Source of the DNA: PALSA-1004 sp046596405
GTDB taxonomy: Bacteria; Pseudomonadota; Gammaproteobacteria; Burkholderiales; SG8-41
Assembly (NCBI GenBank): GCA_046596405.1
Contig: JBKJMN010000455.1
Location: forward strand, 1-14,400
DNA: 14,400 nt
Direction of reading: 5' to 3'
Shown here: one piece after another, positions 6,224 through 14,367 of the stretch
Layout of the letters: each line of letters starts with the position of its first letter
Numbering within the stretch: position 1 is the first letter of the stretch
Position numbers and translations under genes: made by a program
The notes under the pieces: model-generated
The model's database searches: none
Seen by the model: the letters and a program-made list of their open reading frames with translations, nothing else
Told to the model about the DNA's origin: nothing

Positions 6224-7483
6224 CTAACCGCGCCGCATGGAGTCAAAAAAATCCGCATTGTTTTTGGTCGCGCGCAGCTTATCGACCAGAAACTCGGTCG
6301 CTTCGAGTTCGTCCATCGGGTAGAGCAGTTTTCTGAGGACCCAGATTTTCTGCAGAATGTCGGCCTTCAGCAGCAGTTCTTCGCGCCGCGTGCCCGAACG
6401 GTTCACGTTAATCGCCGGGTAAATGCGCTTTTCCGCCATGCGCCGGTCAAGATGGATTTCCATGTTGCCGGTGCCTTTGAATTCCTCGTAGATCACGTCG
6501 TCCATGCGCGAGCCGGTGTCAATCAGCGCGGTGGCGATGATGGTCAGCGAGCCGCCTTCCTCGATATTGCGCGCGGCGCCGAAGAACCGCTTCGGCCGCT
6601 GCAATGCGTTGGCATCGACGCCGCCCGTCAGCACCTTGCCGGACGCCGGCACCACGGTGTTGTAAGCGCGCGCGAGGCGCGTGATCGAGTCGAGCAGAAT
6701 CACGACGTCCTTCTTGTGCTCGATCAGGCGTTTCGCTTTTTCGATCACCATTTCGGCGACCTGCACGTGGCGCGTCGCCGGTTCATCGAACGTAGAGGCG
6801 ACCACTTCGCCCTTGACCGAGCGTTGCATCTCGGTGACTTCCTCCGGCCGCTCGTCGATCAGCAGCACGATGAGGTAGACCTCGGGATGGTTGGCCGCGA
6901 TCGAATGCGCGATGTGCTGCATCATGACCGTCTTGCCGCTTTTCGGGCTCGACACGAGCAGGCCGCGCTGGCCTTTGCCGATCGGCGCGATGATGTCGAT
7001 GATGCGCCCGGTCAGGTTTTCTTCCGACTTGATGTCGCGCTCCATGATGAAGCGCTCGTTCGGGAACAGGGGCGTCAGGTTCTCGAACAGGATCTTGTGT
7101 TTCGAATTCTCGGGCGATTCGTCGTTGACCTTGTCGACTTTCACCAGGGCGAAATAGCGCTCGCCTTCCTTCGGGGTGCGGATTTCGCCGTTGATCGAGT
7201 CCCCGGTGTGCAGGTTGAAGCGGCGGATCTGCGACGGGCTCACATAAATGTCGTCGGTGCCCGCGAGGTAGGAAGTGTCCGGCGAGCGCAGGAAGCCGAA
7301 GCCGTCGGGCAGCACTTCGAGGGTGCCTTCGCCGTAGATGGAATCGCCTTTTTTGGCGCGGTTCTTCAGGAGCGCGAATATGAGCTCCTGCTTGCGCAGC
7401 CGGTTGGCGCCCTCGATTTCGTTGGTGACCGCCATCTCCACGAGCTCGGTGACGTGGAGGTTTTTAAGATCGGATAGATGCAT
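6224..7483 (-). CDS. rho: Transcription termination factor Rho
   Basis: Hexameric RNA-dependent ATPase/translocase that ends transcription at C-rich, untranslated RNA. The 419 residues match the E. coli protein in length and align without apparent gaps, which fixes the ATG at 7483. The N-terminal helical part and the cold-shock-like RNA-binding domain (GEGTLEVLPDGFGFLRSPD) are followed by the ATPase core: P-loop PKSGKT with Lys184, DERPEEVTEM, LLDSITRLARAYN, the Q-loop region LTGGVDANALQRPKRFFG and the R-loop EEFKGTGNME. One small oddity is Ser at 179, where E. coli has Pro (SSPKSGKT instead of APPKAGKT). No good Shine-Dalgarno sequence precedes the ATG. The gene follows trxA by 139 bases, and that gap looks like an autoregulatory leader. 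Confidence 0.98.
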   Translation of the reverse strand: MHLSDLKNLHVTELVEMAVTNEIEGANRLRKQELIFALLKNRAKKGDSIYGEGTLEVLPDGFGFLRSPDTSYLAGTDDIYVSPSQIRRFNLHTGDSINGEIRTPKEGERYFALVKVDKVNDESPENSKHKILFENLTPLFPNERFIMERDIKSEENLTGRIIDIIAPIGKGQRGLLVSSPKSGKTVMMQHIAHSIAANHPEVYLIVLLIDERPEEVTEMQRSVKGEVVASTFDEPATRHVQVAEMVIEKAKRLIEHKKDVVILLDSITRLARAYNTVVPASGKVLTGGVDANALQRPKRFFGAARNIEEGGSLTIIATALIDTGSRMDDVIYEEFKGTGNMEIHLDRRMAEKRIYPAINVNRSGTRREELLLKADILQKIWVLRKLLYPMDELEATEFLVDKLRATKNNADFFDSMRRG

Positions 7484-7622
7484 AGAGTTATAGATACAGT
7501 GAGGGCGGGGCTCGGCTACGGACTGCAGGAAAGTGTTAGGAGGTGACGCGGAGCTTATCGCTCGTCCGGCATGCCCCCGAGTGGGTCAGGCTGCCGGATA
7601 ATTTGAACCTAGGTTACCCAGT
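7484..7622 (-). promoter_or_regulatory. rho leader: stem-loop plus C-rich, G-poor tract
   Basis: This trxA-rho gap has three visible parts, in transcript order. First, just after the trxA stop, is a perfect palindrome AACCTAGGTT (7606-7615). Next, TCCGGCA and TGCCGGA (7565-7571, 7592-7598) close a stem whose 20-base interior holds further GCC/GGC and CCC/GGG pairing; it has no T-tract. Last, the 67 bases next to rho read, on the transcript, with about 27-28 C against 10-11 G, including CACCTCCTAACACTTTCC. Such C-over-G runs are the usual mark of Rho-binding (rut) RNA, and rho of E. coli is known to be attenuated by its own product. Function here is inference. Confidence 0.45.
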
Positions 7623-7949
7623 TCAGATATTGCTGTCAATAAACGCCATAAGTTGGGATTTCGAGAGTGCGCCGACCTTGGTCGCCGCGAGAGTGCCGTT
7701 CTTGAACAGCATGAGCGTCGGGATACCGCGGATGCCATATTTCGGCGGGGTCGCCTGGTTTTCGTCGATGTTCAGCTTGGCGACCTTCAGCTTGCCTGCG
7801 TAGTCTTTCGCGATGTCGTCAAGCAGCGGCGCGATCATTTTGCATGGCCCGCACCATTCGGCCCAGTAATCGACCAATACCGGCTTGTCGGCCTGCAGCA
7901 CTTCGGGTTCGAACGTGTCGTCGGTCACGTGATGAATATGTTCGCTCAT
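7623..7949 (-). CDS. trxA: Thioredoxin 1
   Basis: Cytoplasmic disulfide reductase that keeps protein thiols reduced and serves ribonucleotide reductase and other partners. The 108-residue protein has the standard size and fold landmarks: VLVDYWAEWCGPCK with catalytic Cys33 and Cys36, the buried Asp27, and the cis-proline Pro78 in GIPTLMLF. TGGAGAA lies a few bases upstream of the ATG (minus strand). It is the first gene of the trxA-rho group and diverges from fdxA across a 230-base region containing a long dyad. No convincing sigma-70 promoter stands out; TATACT (minus strand, near 8054) is a possible -10 box without a matching -35. Confidence 0.97.
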   Translation of the reverse strand: MSEHIHHVTDDTFEPEVLQADKPVLVDYWAEWCGPCKMIAPLLDDIAKDYAGKLKVAKLNIDENQATPPKYGIRGIPTLMLFKNGTLAATKVGALSKSQLMAFIDSNI

Positions 7950-7982
7950 GCGTTTCTCCAGCTTCTAGATTGATGCGGGGAT

Positions 7983-8004
7983 TGCCGCCGTCATGACGGT
8001 GGCA
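7983..8004. repeat. 22-base near-perfect palindrome upstream of trxA
   Basis: TGCC (7983-7986), a perfect 12-base palindrome CCGTCATGACGG (7988-7999) and GGCA (8001-8004) form one dyad; the single non-matching pair (7987/8000) is G-T, which would still pair as RNA. It lies 34 bases ahead of the trxA ATG, so it could be an operator or a leader hairpin. No regulator is recognisable from the motif. Confidence 0.6.
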
Positions 8005-8114
8005 GGGCGGGGTAGATGGCGCGTATGCTAACCAAAAACCGGGTAGTTGGGAAGTATACGCGCGTTGCCATCAGCGGGTGGGTCGGGGTCGCAGATTCTG
8101 CTAAAATGAGCGCC

Positions 8115-8143
8115 TTGACTTGCTCTACAACCTTCTCTAAAAA
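8115..8143 (+). promoter_or_regulatory. fdxA: Sigma-70 type promoter of fdxA
   Basis: TTGACT (8115-8120), a 17-base spacer and TAAAAA (8138-8143) give a -35 matching five of six bases and a -10 matching four of six. The start would lie near 8150, about 30 bases before the fdxA ATG. It is embedded in a threefold 10-base repeat. Confidence 0.5.
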
Positions 8144-8152
8144 CTTGCTCTA
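8118..8152 (+). repeat. Threefold direct repeat overlapping the fdxA promoter
   Basis: ACTTGCTCTA occurs at 8118-8127 and again exactly at 8143-8152. Between them, ACCTTCTCTA (8130-8139) matches eight of ten bases. The copies start 12 and 13 bases apart, slightly more than one helix turn, and cover the -35 edge, the spacer with the -10 box, and the predicted start site. Confidence 0.6.
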
Positions 8153-8179
8153 AAGATGGCGGATTAGCCAAGGATTACC

Positions 8180-8503
8180 ATGACTTACGTTGTTACCGAA
8201 ACCTGCATCAAGTGCAAGTATACCGATTGCGTCGACGTGTGCCCGGTCGATTGCTTCCGTGAAGGCCCTAATTTCCTCGTCATCGACCCCGACGAGTGCA
8301 TCGACTGCACGCTGTGCGTCGCCGAGTGCCCGGTCGAGGCGATCTTCGCCGAAGATGACGTGCCCGACAGCCAGAAGGAATTCACCGCGCTCAACGCCGA
8401 GCTCGCCAAAGTCTGGCCGGCGATCATCGAAAAGAAGGACGGTCCGCCGGACGCTGCCGAGTGGGAAAAAGTTAAAGAGAAGAAGCATCTGTTGGAGAAG
8501 TAG
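8180..8503 (+). CDS. fdxA: 7Fe ferredoxin ([3Fe-4S][4Fe-4S])
   Basis: Low-potential electron carrier of the Azotobacter FdI type, 107 residues. Cysteine positions fit the known cluster ligands with a shift of one: Cys9, Cys17 and Cys50 for [3Fe-4S], and Cys21, Cys40, Cys43 and Cys46 for [4Fe-4S]; the non-ligand Cys12 and Cys25 are also conserved. The C-terminal extension (DVPDSQKEFTALNAELAKVWP onward) is typical of this group. AAGGA (8170-8174) stands five bases before the ATG. It is divergent from trxA. No clear terminator separates it from the nuclease gene 78 bases downstream, so read-through into that gene is possible. Physiological partners cannot be read from the sequence. Confidence 0.95.
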   Translation: MTYVVTETCIKCKYTDCVDVCPVDCFREGPNFLVIDPDECIDCTLCVAECPVEAIFAEDDVPDSQKEFTALNAELAKVWPAIIEKKDGPPDAAEWEKVKEKKHLLEK

Positions 8504-8571
8504 CAGCAGCATCGTCTTGAGCGTCCCCGGCATGCTCCAGGCGCACATCCTGGCGTGATGTAACCAGTTTT

Positions 8572-8589
8572 CGGCGCTATCATGCGCCG
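8572..8589 (+). promoter_or_regulatory. Hairpin over the start codon of the AddB-like gene
   Basis: CGGCGC (8572-8577) pairs perfectly with GCGCCG (8584-8589) around TATCAT; the ATG at 8582 lies at the loop-stem border. It may reduce initiation at that codon or favour the ATG at 8591. In sequence this GC-rich, a 6-base stem can arise by chance. Confidence 0.3.
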
Positions 8590-11308
8590 GATGCCCGCCG
8601 TTGACTTCCCCCGCCTGACCAAAGCCGACCTTTTTCTACGCCTCGCCGGAGGACTGCAGGCCGGCGTCACCGTCGTCACGCCGAACCGCCGCCTCGCGCA
8701 GGAGCTCGCGCGCGAGTTTGATGCGGAGCGCATGGCGGCGGGACTGCAGGCGTGGGAGGCGGCGGACATTCTGCCGTTCGGCTCGTTCGTCGAGCGCTTG
8801 TGGGAGAGTGCGGTCTACTCCCGACTTGGCGCCGATACGCCCTTGCTGTTATCTCCAGCGCAGGAGCAGGCGCTATGGGAAGAGATCGTCGAAGCCAGCC
8901 CGCGGAGCGAACAACTGCTGGCGCCGGCGCGTGCAGCGGCGCAATGCCGCGATGCGTGGCGCCTGGCCCACGCATGGCGCATCGAAGGCGCGCTCGAAAA
9001 ATTTCCCGCCAGCGACGACGCGCGCGCCTTCGCGGAGTGGGCGCGCGCTTATGCGCAGCGGACGGCGCGCGACCTCGATACTGCGCGGCTGCCGGATACC
9101 GTGGCGAAACTGCTGAGTTCGCAGCCAGTCGCCCGCCCGCAAGTGCTCGTCGTTTATGCGTTCGACATAATGCCGCCGCAGACTGCCGATTTTTTCCGCG
9201 CGGCCGGCGCCGCCGGCATCGAAGTAGCGCTGTGCGGGCCGCAACGCCGGGAGTCGGCCGCCGTTCGCGCGCCGTATCCGTCGGCGCGCGACGAACTCGA
9301 AGCCGCTGCGCGGTGGGCGCGCGCGCGGCTCGAAGCTGCGCACGAGCTCAATCCGGCCGGCGCGGCCGCGAGCGCTCCGCGCATCGCGGTCGTCGTGCCC
9401 GATCTCGAGCGCCGGCGGCAGGAGGTGCAGCGGGTTTTCGCGCGCACGATGGAGCCGGGGTGGAATCTGCCCGGCACAACAGCACCCGCCTTGCCATTCA
9501 ACATTTCGATCGGCGTGCCGCTCGCTTCGTATCCGCTCGCGCATGCCGCGCTCGGCCTTGTCGCGCTGGCGGCGGGCGAAGTCGATTTCGCGCTCGCGAG
9601 CCGCTTGCTGCGTTCGCCGTTCGTCGCGGGCGCCGAGACCGAGCTGGCGCGCCGCGCGCGTCTTGACGCCGCGTTACGGGATGCAATGCCGGCGCGCGTC
9701 TCGCTCGCCCGCCTGGTGGGCGCAATCGACGGTTGTCCGCTGCTGCGCGAGCGATTGGAAGCGCTCTACAACTACGCGCGCGCCAACCTCACTGGAATGC
9801 AGTCTCCCCATTCATGGGCGCGGCATTTTTCGCAGTTGCTCGAGGCCGCGGGCTTCCCCGGCGAGCGCGTGCTCGACTCCGCTGAATTCCAGACGCGCGC
9901 CAAATGGTACGAAATACTCGGCGAATTTGCGCTGCTCGAGCGGGTCATGCCTCGCTTGAGTTGCGCGCAGGCGCTCGCGCGCTTGCGCCGGCTTGCCGCC
10001 GACACGCTGTTTCAGCCCGAATCCGGCGCGGCGCCGGTGCAGGTTCTCGGCGTGCTCGAAGCCGCGGGCCTCGAGTTCGATCACCTGTGGGTGAGCGGGC
10101 TCACCGACGACGCGTGGCCGCTCGCGGCGCGGCCCAATCCGTTCATTCCGGTCGCGCTGCAAAAGAAAGCCGGCATACCGGAGGCGGGCGCGGAAACCGC
10201 GCTGGCGCTCGACCGGCGCATCACTGCCGACTGGCTGCATGCCGCGACGGAAGTCGTGCTGTCGCACCCGCTGCGCGAAAAGGACCGCGAACTGCTGCCG
10301 AGCGCGCTGATTGCGCAGATCGCTGCCGGCGAAGTCGTGCTTCCGCACTTTCCGCGCTACCGCGACGTATTACATGCCGTGCGCGCGCTCGAGAGCGTAG
10401 CTGACGGTGTCGCTCCGCTGTACTCCGCACGAGAAGTGCGCGGCGGCACGCGCGTGCTGGCTGACCAGGCGGCGTGCCCATTTCGCGCGTACGCACGGCA
10501 CCGTCTCGGCGCAGAAGGCCTCGCGACGCCCGTCGATGGCTTGGACGCGCGCGATCGCGGGAACCTGCTGCACGCGCTGATGGCGCAGTTATGGGGCACG
10601 CTGCGCACGAAATCGCGGCTCGACACGATGCCGGCGGGGGAACTCGCGGCGGCGATTGAAGATGCGGCGGCTGTCGCGGTGGCGAAGGTGCGCGCGCAAC
10701 GCCCGGGTGTGCTCGACGGGCGGCTCGCCGAGCTCGAACGCACGCGCCTTGCGCGTCTCGCGCGGGAATGGCTGCGGGTCGACAGCGCGCGCGGCGAATT
10801 CGAAGTGGTGGCGCGCGAGGAACGACGCACGCTCGCAATCGCCGGGCTCGCGTTTACCGGCCGCATCGACCGCATGGACTGGTTGAACGACGGCACGCCG
10901 GGCGGCGGCCACGTGCTCATCGATTACAAGACGGGGCGCGCAACGCCCAAGGATTGGCTCGACGCGCGGCCTGACGATCCGCAGCTGCCGCTCTACGCGA
11001 TCTGCGCGCAGGAAGACATCGCCGCGGTCGCCTTCGCGCGCATCAAGACCGGCGAAATGCGCTACATGGGTCTGGCGCGCGAAGACACGGTGCTACCGAA
11101 GGTCAAGGCCGCGGAATCATGGCCGGGCCTGCTCGCGACATGGCGGCGCGAACTCGAGCTGCTCGGCCGCGAATTCGCGGACGGCGTTGCGCGCGTCGAT
11201 CCCAAGCGCGGATTCAAGACCTGCCGCCACTGCGACCTGCAGCCCCTGTGCCGGGTGCACGAGCGCATCGCGGCGGTTGAGGACGAAGAAGCGGGAGAGG
11301 ACGAATGA
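8582..11308 (+). CDS. AddB-like PD-(D/E)XK nuclease with Fe-S site, DNA repair
   Basis: Predicted subunit of a helicase-nuclease that resects DNA double-strand ends, 908 residues, resembling AddB and the related 'probable DNA repair protein' family (TIGR03623 as I recall). The N-terminal region (VTVVTPNRRLAQEL, about 29-42) takes the place of a helicase P-loop but lacks GKT, so it should not hydrolyse ATP. The middle part keeps VLGVLEAAGLEFDHLWVSGL. The C-terminal nuclease shows His664, Asp763, Asp781 and Lys783 (IDYKTG) and Gln801-x3-Tyr805. It is framed by Cys632 (CPFRAYA) and Cys881-x2-Cys884-x5-Cys890, the four ligands of an AddB-type iron-sulfur cluster. A 6-base hairpin (8572-8589) covers the ATG and no Shine-Dalgarno is evident, so Met4 at 8591 is an alternative start. 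Its stop overlaps the next gene by four bases. Confidence 0.88.
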   Translation: MRRMPAVDFPRLTKADLFLRLAGGLQAGVTVVTPNRRLAQELAREFDAERMAAGLQAWEAADILPFGSFVERLWESAVYSRLGADTPLLLSPAQEQALWEEIVEASPRSEQLLAPARAAAQCRDAWRLAHAWRIEGALEKFPASDDARAFAEWARAYAQRTARDLDTARLPDTVAKLLSSQPVARPQVLVVYAFDIMPPQTADFFRAAGAAGIEVALCGPQRRESAAVRAPYPSARDELEAAARWARARLEAAHELNPAGAAASAPRIAVVVPDLERRRQEVQRVFARTMEPGWNLPGTTAPALPFNISIGVPLASYPLAHAALGLVALAAGEVDFALASRLLRSPFVAGAETELARRARLDAALRDAMPARVSLARLVGAIDGCPLLRERLEALYNYARANLTGMQSPHSWARHFSQLLEAAGFPGERVLDSAEFQTRAKWYEILGEFALLERVMPRLSCAQALARLRRLAADTLFQPESGAAPVQVLGVLEAAGLEFDHLWVSGLTDDAWPLAARPNPFIPVALQKKAGIPEAGAETALALDRRITADWLHAATEVVLSHPLREKDRELLPSALIAQIAAGEVVLPHFPRYRDVLHAVRALESVADGVAPLYSAREVRGGTRVLADQAACPFRAYARHRLGAEGLATPVDGLDARDRGNLLHALMAQLWGTLRTKSRLDTMPAGELAAAIEDAAAVAVAKVRAQRPGVLDGRLAELERTRLARLAREWLRVDSARGEFEVVAREERRTLAIAGLAFTGRIDRMDWLNDGTPGGGHVLIDYKTGRATPKDWLDARPDDPQLPLYAICAQEDIAAVAFARIKTGEMRYMGLAREDTVLPKVKAAESWPGLLATWRRELELLGREFADGVARVDPKRGFKTCRHCDLQPLCRVHERIAAVEDEEAGEDE

Positions 11309-14300
11309 GCGCGGGCGCTAACGTGCCGGTTCCCGTCGCCGACGCCACTGAGCGCACGCGCGCGCTCGATCCGCGCTGCTCGTTCATCGTGCAGGCGCCC
11401 GCCGGTTCGGGCAAGACCGAGTTGCTGGTGCAGCGCTATCTGCGGTTGTTGAGCACGGTCGAGCGGCCCGAAGAGATTCTCGCGATCACGTTCACGCGCA
11501 AGGCGGCGGCTGAAATGAAACGGCGCGTCCTCGCGGGCCTGCCGTCGGTGCTCGCGCCGACCGCGCTCGCCGAGGTCGCGCCGCGCCTGCGCGTGCAGAC
11601 GATCGATGCGCTATGCGCTTCGCTCACGCGCCAGATGCCGGTGCTCGCGCGGTTTGGCGCGCAGCCCGAAATCGTCGACGACGCACGCGAGCTTTACAAC
11701 GACGCGGCGCGCCGCGCGCTCGCGCTCGAACCCGCCAATGCGCACGCGGAGCGACTGCTCGCCCATCTGGACAACAATCTCGACGCGGCACGCGTGCTCG
11801 TCGCCGGCATGCTCAGGCGGCGCGACCAATGGCTGCGCAAGACCGGACGGGCGCCCGCGCGCGCCGAGCTCGAAGCCGCATTCACCGCCGAGCGCGAACG
11901 CCTGCTCGCGCGCGCCTGCGCGCTGTTGCCCGACGCGTGTGACGAGCTCGCGCGTGAACTGCTCACCAAGGAAGGCAAGTGGCGGAAAAGAAATCCGCGC
12001 GCGCAAGTGCTCGACGCCGACGACCCGGAAGGCAGTATCGAAGCCGCGCTTGCCGCGCTGCTCGCAATGCCGCCCGCGGCATATAGCGAAGAGCAGTGGG
12101 AGACGTTGAGCGCGATGCTCGAATTGCTGCCGCGCGCAGTCGCCGAACTGAAGCTCGTGTTCGCCGGGCGCGGCCAGGCCGATTTCACGGAGATTGCGCA
12201 GGGCGCGGTGCGCGCGCTCGGCGACGCCGATGCGCCGACCGATCTCCTGCTGTCGCTCGACGTGCGCATCAAGCACATCCTCGTCGACGAGTTTCAGGAC
12301 ACGTCGATCAGCCAGTGGGAGCTGCTCGAGCGCTTGACCGCCGGCTGGCAGGCGGACGACGGACGCACGGTATTCGCGGTGGGCGACCCGATGCAGTCGA
12401 TTTATCGTTTCCGCGAGGCCGAGGTCGCGCTTTTCCTGCGCGCGCGCCACGCGGGAATCGGCGGCGTCACGCTCGAGCCGCTGCGCCTCACGACGAATTT
12501 CCGTTCGCAGGCCGGCATCGTTGACTGGGTCAACACGACTTTTCCGCGGGTGCTGCCGGGCGCGGAAGACGAAACGTCGGGCGCGGTGCCGTATTCGCCC
12601 TCGGTTGCGCACCACGCGGCGCAGGCGGGCGACGCGGTGCGCTGGCACTTGTTCGACACGCGCGCCGACGAGGCGCAGCGGGTCGTCGAGGTCGTGCGCG
12701 CCGCGCGCGCGGAGAATGCCACAGGCACAATCGCGATGCTCGTGCGCAATCGCAGCCATCTCGATCACATCGTGCCCGCGCTGAAAAAAGCCGGCCTGCG
12801 GTTCCGCGCAGTGGAGATCGAGCGGCTCGGCGAAAAACAGGTCGTGCAGGATCTGTACGCGTTGACGCGCGCACTTTTGCATCCGGCCGATCGCGCCGCG
12901 TGGCTCGCCGTGTTGCGCGCGCCGTGGTGCGGGCTTACGCCGAAGCAGCTCGCGGCACTCGCGGAAGCGACGCGCGCCACCGTCTGGGAAACGCTGCACG
13001 ATGAAGAACGAATCGCGCTGCTCGATGACGACGCGCGCCGCCGTCTTGCCCGCGTGCGCGACGTGCTCGATAGCGCGCTCGCGCAGCGCCTGCGCGGCAG
13101 CCTGCGCGACCGCGTCGAAGGCGCATGGCTCGCGCTCGGCGGTCCCGCCTGCTGCGACGACGCGACTGGGCTCGAGGATGCTGAAATATTTCTGGACGAA
13201 CTCGCGGCGCAGGACGAGGCGGGCGACCTGACCGATCACGGCGCGCTCGCCGAACGGCTCGCCGAACTCTACGCGTTGCCTGACATGGAAGCGGGCGTCG
13301 AAGCCATCGAAATCATGACGGTGCACAAGGCGAAGGGACTCGAGTTCGATACGGTGATCATGCCGGGACTCGACCGCACGCAGCGATCGAACGAACCGCC
13401 TTTGATCGTCTGGAAAGCGCTCGCCAGTGATTTGCTGCTGCTGGCGCCGATTCGCGAAGCCGGCGCCGGCAAGGATGCGGCGTATGAATACGTGCGCAAT
13501 CTCGAGCGCGAAGCGGAGGATATCGAGGCCGGACGTTTGTTTTACGTCGCGACCACGCGCGCGGCTACCCGCCTGCATTTATTGGGCTGCACGAAATGCG
13601 ACAAGGACGGCGCGGTGAAAGCGCCCGCGCGGCGAACGTTGCTGGGCAAGGCGTGGGAGGTTGCGGCGATGTACGTCGATCGCGCGCGGTCGGCCCCTGC
13701 GCCGGCGGTGGTTGCGGCACCGCCGGCCCAGACGCTGCGCCGCTTCGGCGCGGCATTTGCGTTGCCCGCGTTGCCGCCCGCTGCGCGGTGGCAGGCGCCG
13801 CCGCCCGCTGCGGCGGACAACGAGCTCATCGAATTTTCATGGGCGGGCGAGGCTGCGCGTCACGTCGGCACCGTCGTGCATCGCTGGCTGCAGCGCCTCG
13901 CAGACGACGCGCTGGAAGGCTGGACGCCGGCGCGCCTCGAAGCGCTGCGCCCGCGCCTCGCGCGCGAGCTCGAGCGGCGCGGCGTGCGGCCGGCGGAATC
14001 CCATAACGCGTCCGCGCGCGTGGTGCGCGCGCTCACGCAAACGCTGAACGACGAGCGCGGCCGCTGGCTGCTCGGGCCGCGCCAGGATGCGCGCAGCGAG
14101 TATCGCCTGCGCCGCGTCGTCGGCAACGTACTGCATAGCTACGTCATGGACCGGGTGTTCCGCGACGATACCGGCGCGCGCTGGATCGCGGATTACAAGA
14201 CTAGCAGCCACGAAGGCGGCGACATCGATGCATTTCTCGATCGCGAGCGGATTCGTTACGAAAAGCAACTCGCGCGCTATGCAGAAGCCCTCGGCGAGCC

Positions 14301-14367
14301 ACGGACGAAGCTGGGATTGTATTTTCCGCTGCTCGCCGGCTGGCGCGAGTGGGAAAGCGGCAACTGA
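11305..14367 (+). CDS. AddA-like UvrD/RecB-family helicase-nuclease
   Basis: Predicted motor and second nuclease of the DNA end-resection complex, 1020 residues. The superfamily 1A helicase motifs appear in order: Walker A APAGSGKT (Lys37), ITFTRKAAAEM, DEFQD (328-332), VFAVGDPMQSIYRFREAE, TTNFRS, the MTVHKAKGLEFD motif (672 onward) and YVATTRA with Arg752. The C-terminal RecB-type nuclease has His859, Asp949, Asp963 and Lys965 (ADYKTS), and Gln988-x3-Tyr992. No cysteine cluster is seen in this subunit; it is in the partner. The start codon overlaps the AddB-like stop as ATGA, with GGGAGAGG just upstream, so the two products are probably made in fixed ratio. AddAB-type is preferred over RecBCD because the partner has an Fe-S nuclease and no recC or recD lies alongside. 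Confidence 0.9.
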   Translation: MSAGANVPVPVADATERTRALDPRCSFIVQAPAGSGKTELLVQRYLRLLSTVERPEEILAITFTRKAAAEMKRRVLAGLPSVLAPTALAEVAPRLRVQTIDALCASLTRQMPVLARFGAQPEIVDDARELYNDAARRALALEPANAHAERLLAHLDNNLDAARVLVAGMLRRRDQWLRKTGRAPARAELEAAFTAERERLLARACALLPDACDELARELLTKEGKWRKRNPRAQVLDADDPEGSIEAALAALLAMPPAAYSEEQWETLSAMLELLPRAVAELKLVFAGRGQADFTEIAQGAVRALGDADAPTDLLLSLDVRIKHILVDEFQDTSISQWELLERLTAGWQADDGRTVFAVGDPMQSIYRFREAEVALFLRARHAGIGGVTLEPLRLTTNFRSQAGIVDWVNTTFPRVLPGAEDETSGAVPYSPSVAHHAAQAGDAVRWHLFDTRADEAQRVVEVVRAARAENATGTIAMLVRNRSHLDHIVPALKKAGLRFRAVEIERLGEKQVVQDLYALTRALLHPADRAAWLAVLRAPWCGLTPKQLAALAEATRATVWETLHDEERIALLDDDARRRLARVRDVLDSALAQRLRGSLRDRVEGAWLALGGPACCDDATGLEDAEIFLDELAAQDEAGDLTDHGALAERLAELYALPDMEAGVEAIEIMTVHKAKGLEFDTVIMPGLDRTQRSNEPPLIVWKALASDLLLLAPIREAGAGKDAAYEYVRNLEREAEDIEAGRLFYVATTRAATRLHLLGCTKCDKDGAVKAPARRTLLGKAWEVAAMYVDRARSAPAPAVVAAPPAQTLRRFGAAFALPALPPAARWQAPPPAAADNELIEFSWAGEAARHVGTVVHRWLQRLADDALEGWTPARLEALRPRLARELERRGVRPAESHNASARVVRALTQTLNDERGRWLLGPRQDARSEYRLRRVVGNVLHSYVMDRVFRDDTGARWIADYKTSSHEGGDIDAFLDRERIRYEKQLARYAEALGEPRTKLGLYFPLLAGWREWESGN

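Noticed and set aside
6095..7477. 460-codon plus-strand frame opposite rho.
   Set aside because: It is the antisense of a certain rho gene; long antisense frames are common at this GC content and the product has no family features.
7484..7500. TATAAC just before the rho ATG (minus strand) as a -10 box for a leaderless rho mRNA.
   Set aside because: No -35 sequence stands at a suitable distance, and transcription from trxA is the simpler explanation.
8504..8581. CCAGG-cgcacat-CCTGG as a terminator of fdxA.
   Set aside because: Stem of only five pairs and no T-tract after it.
11611..13578. 655-codon minus-strand frame opposite the AddA-like gene.
   Set aside because: Antisense of a gene with all helicase motifs intact; Arg/His-rich composition is that of a shadow frame.
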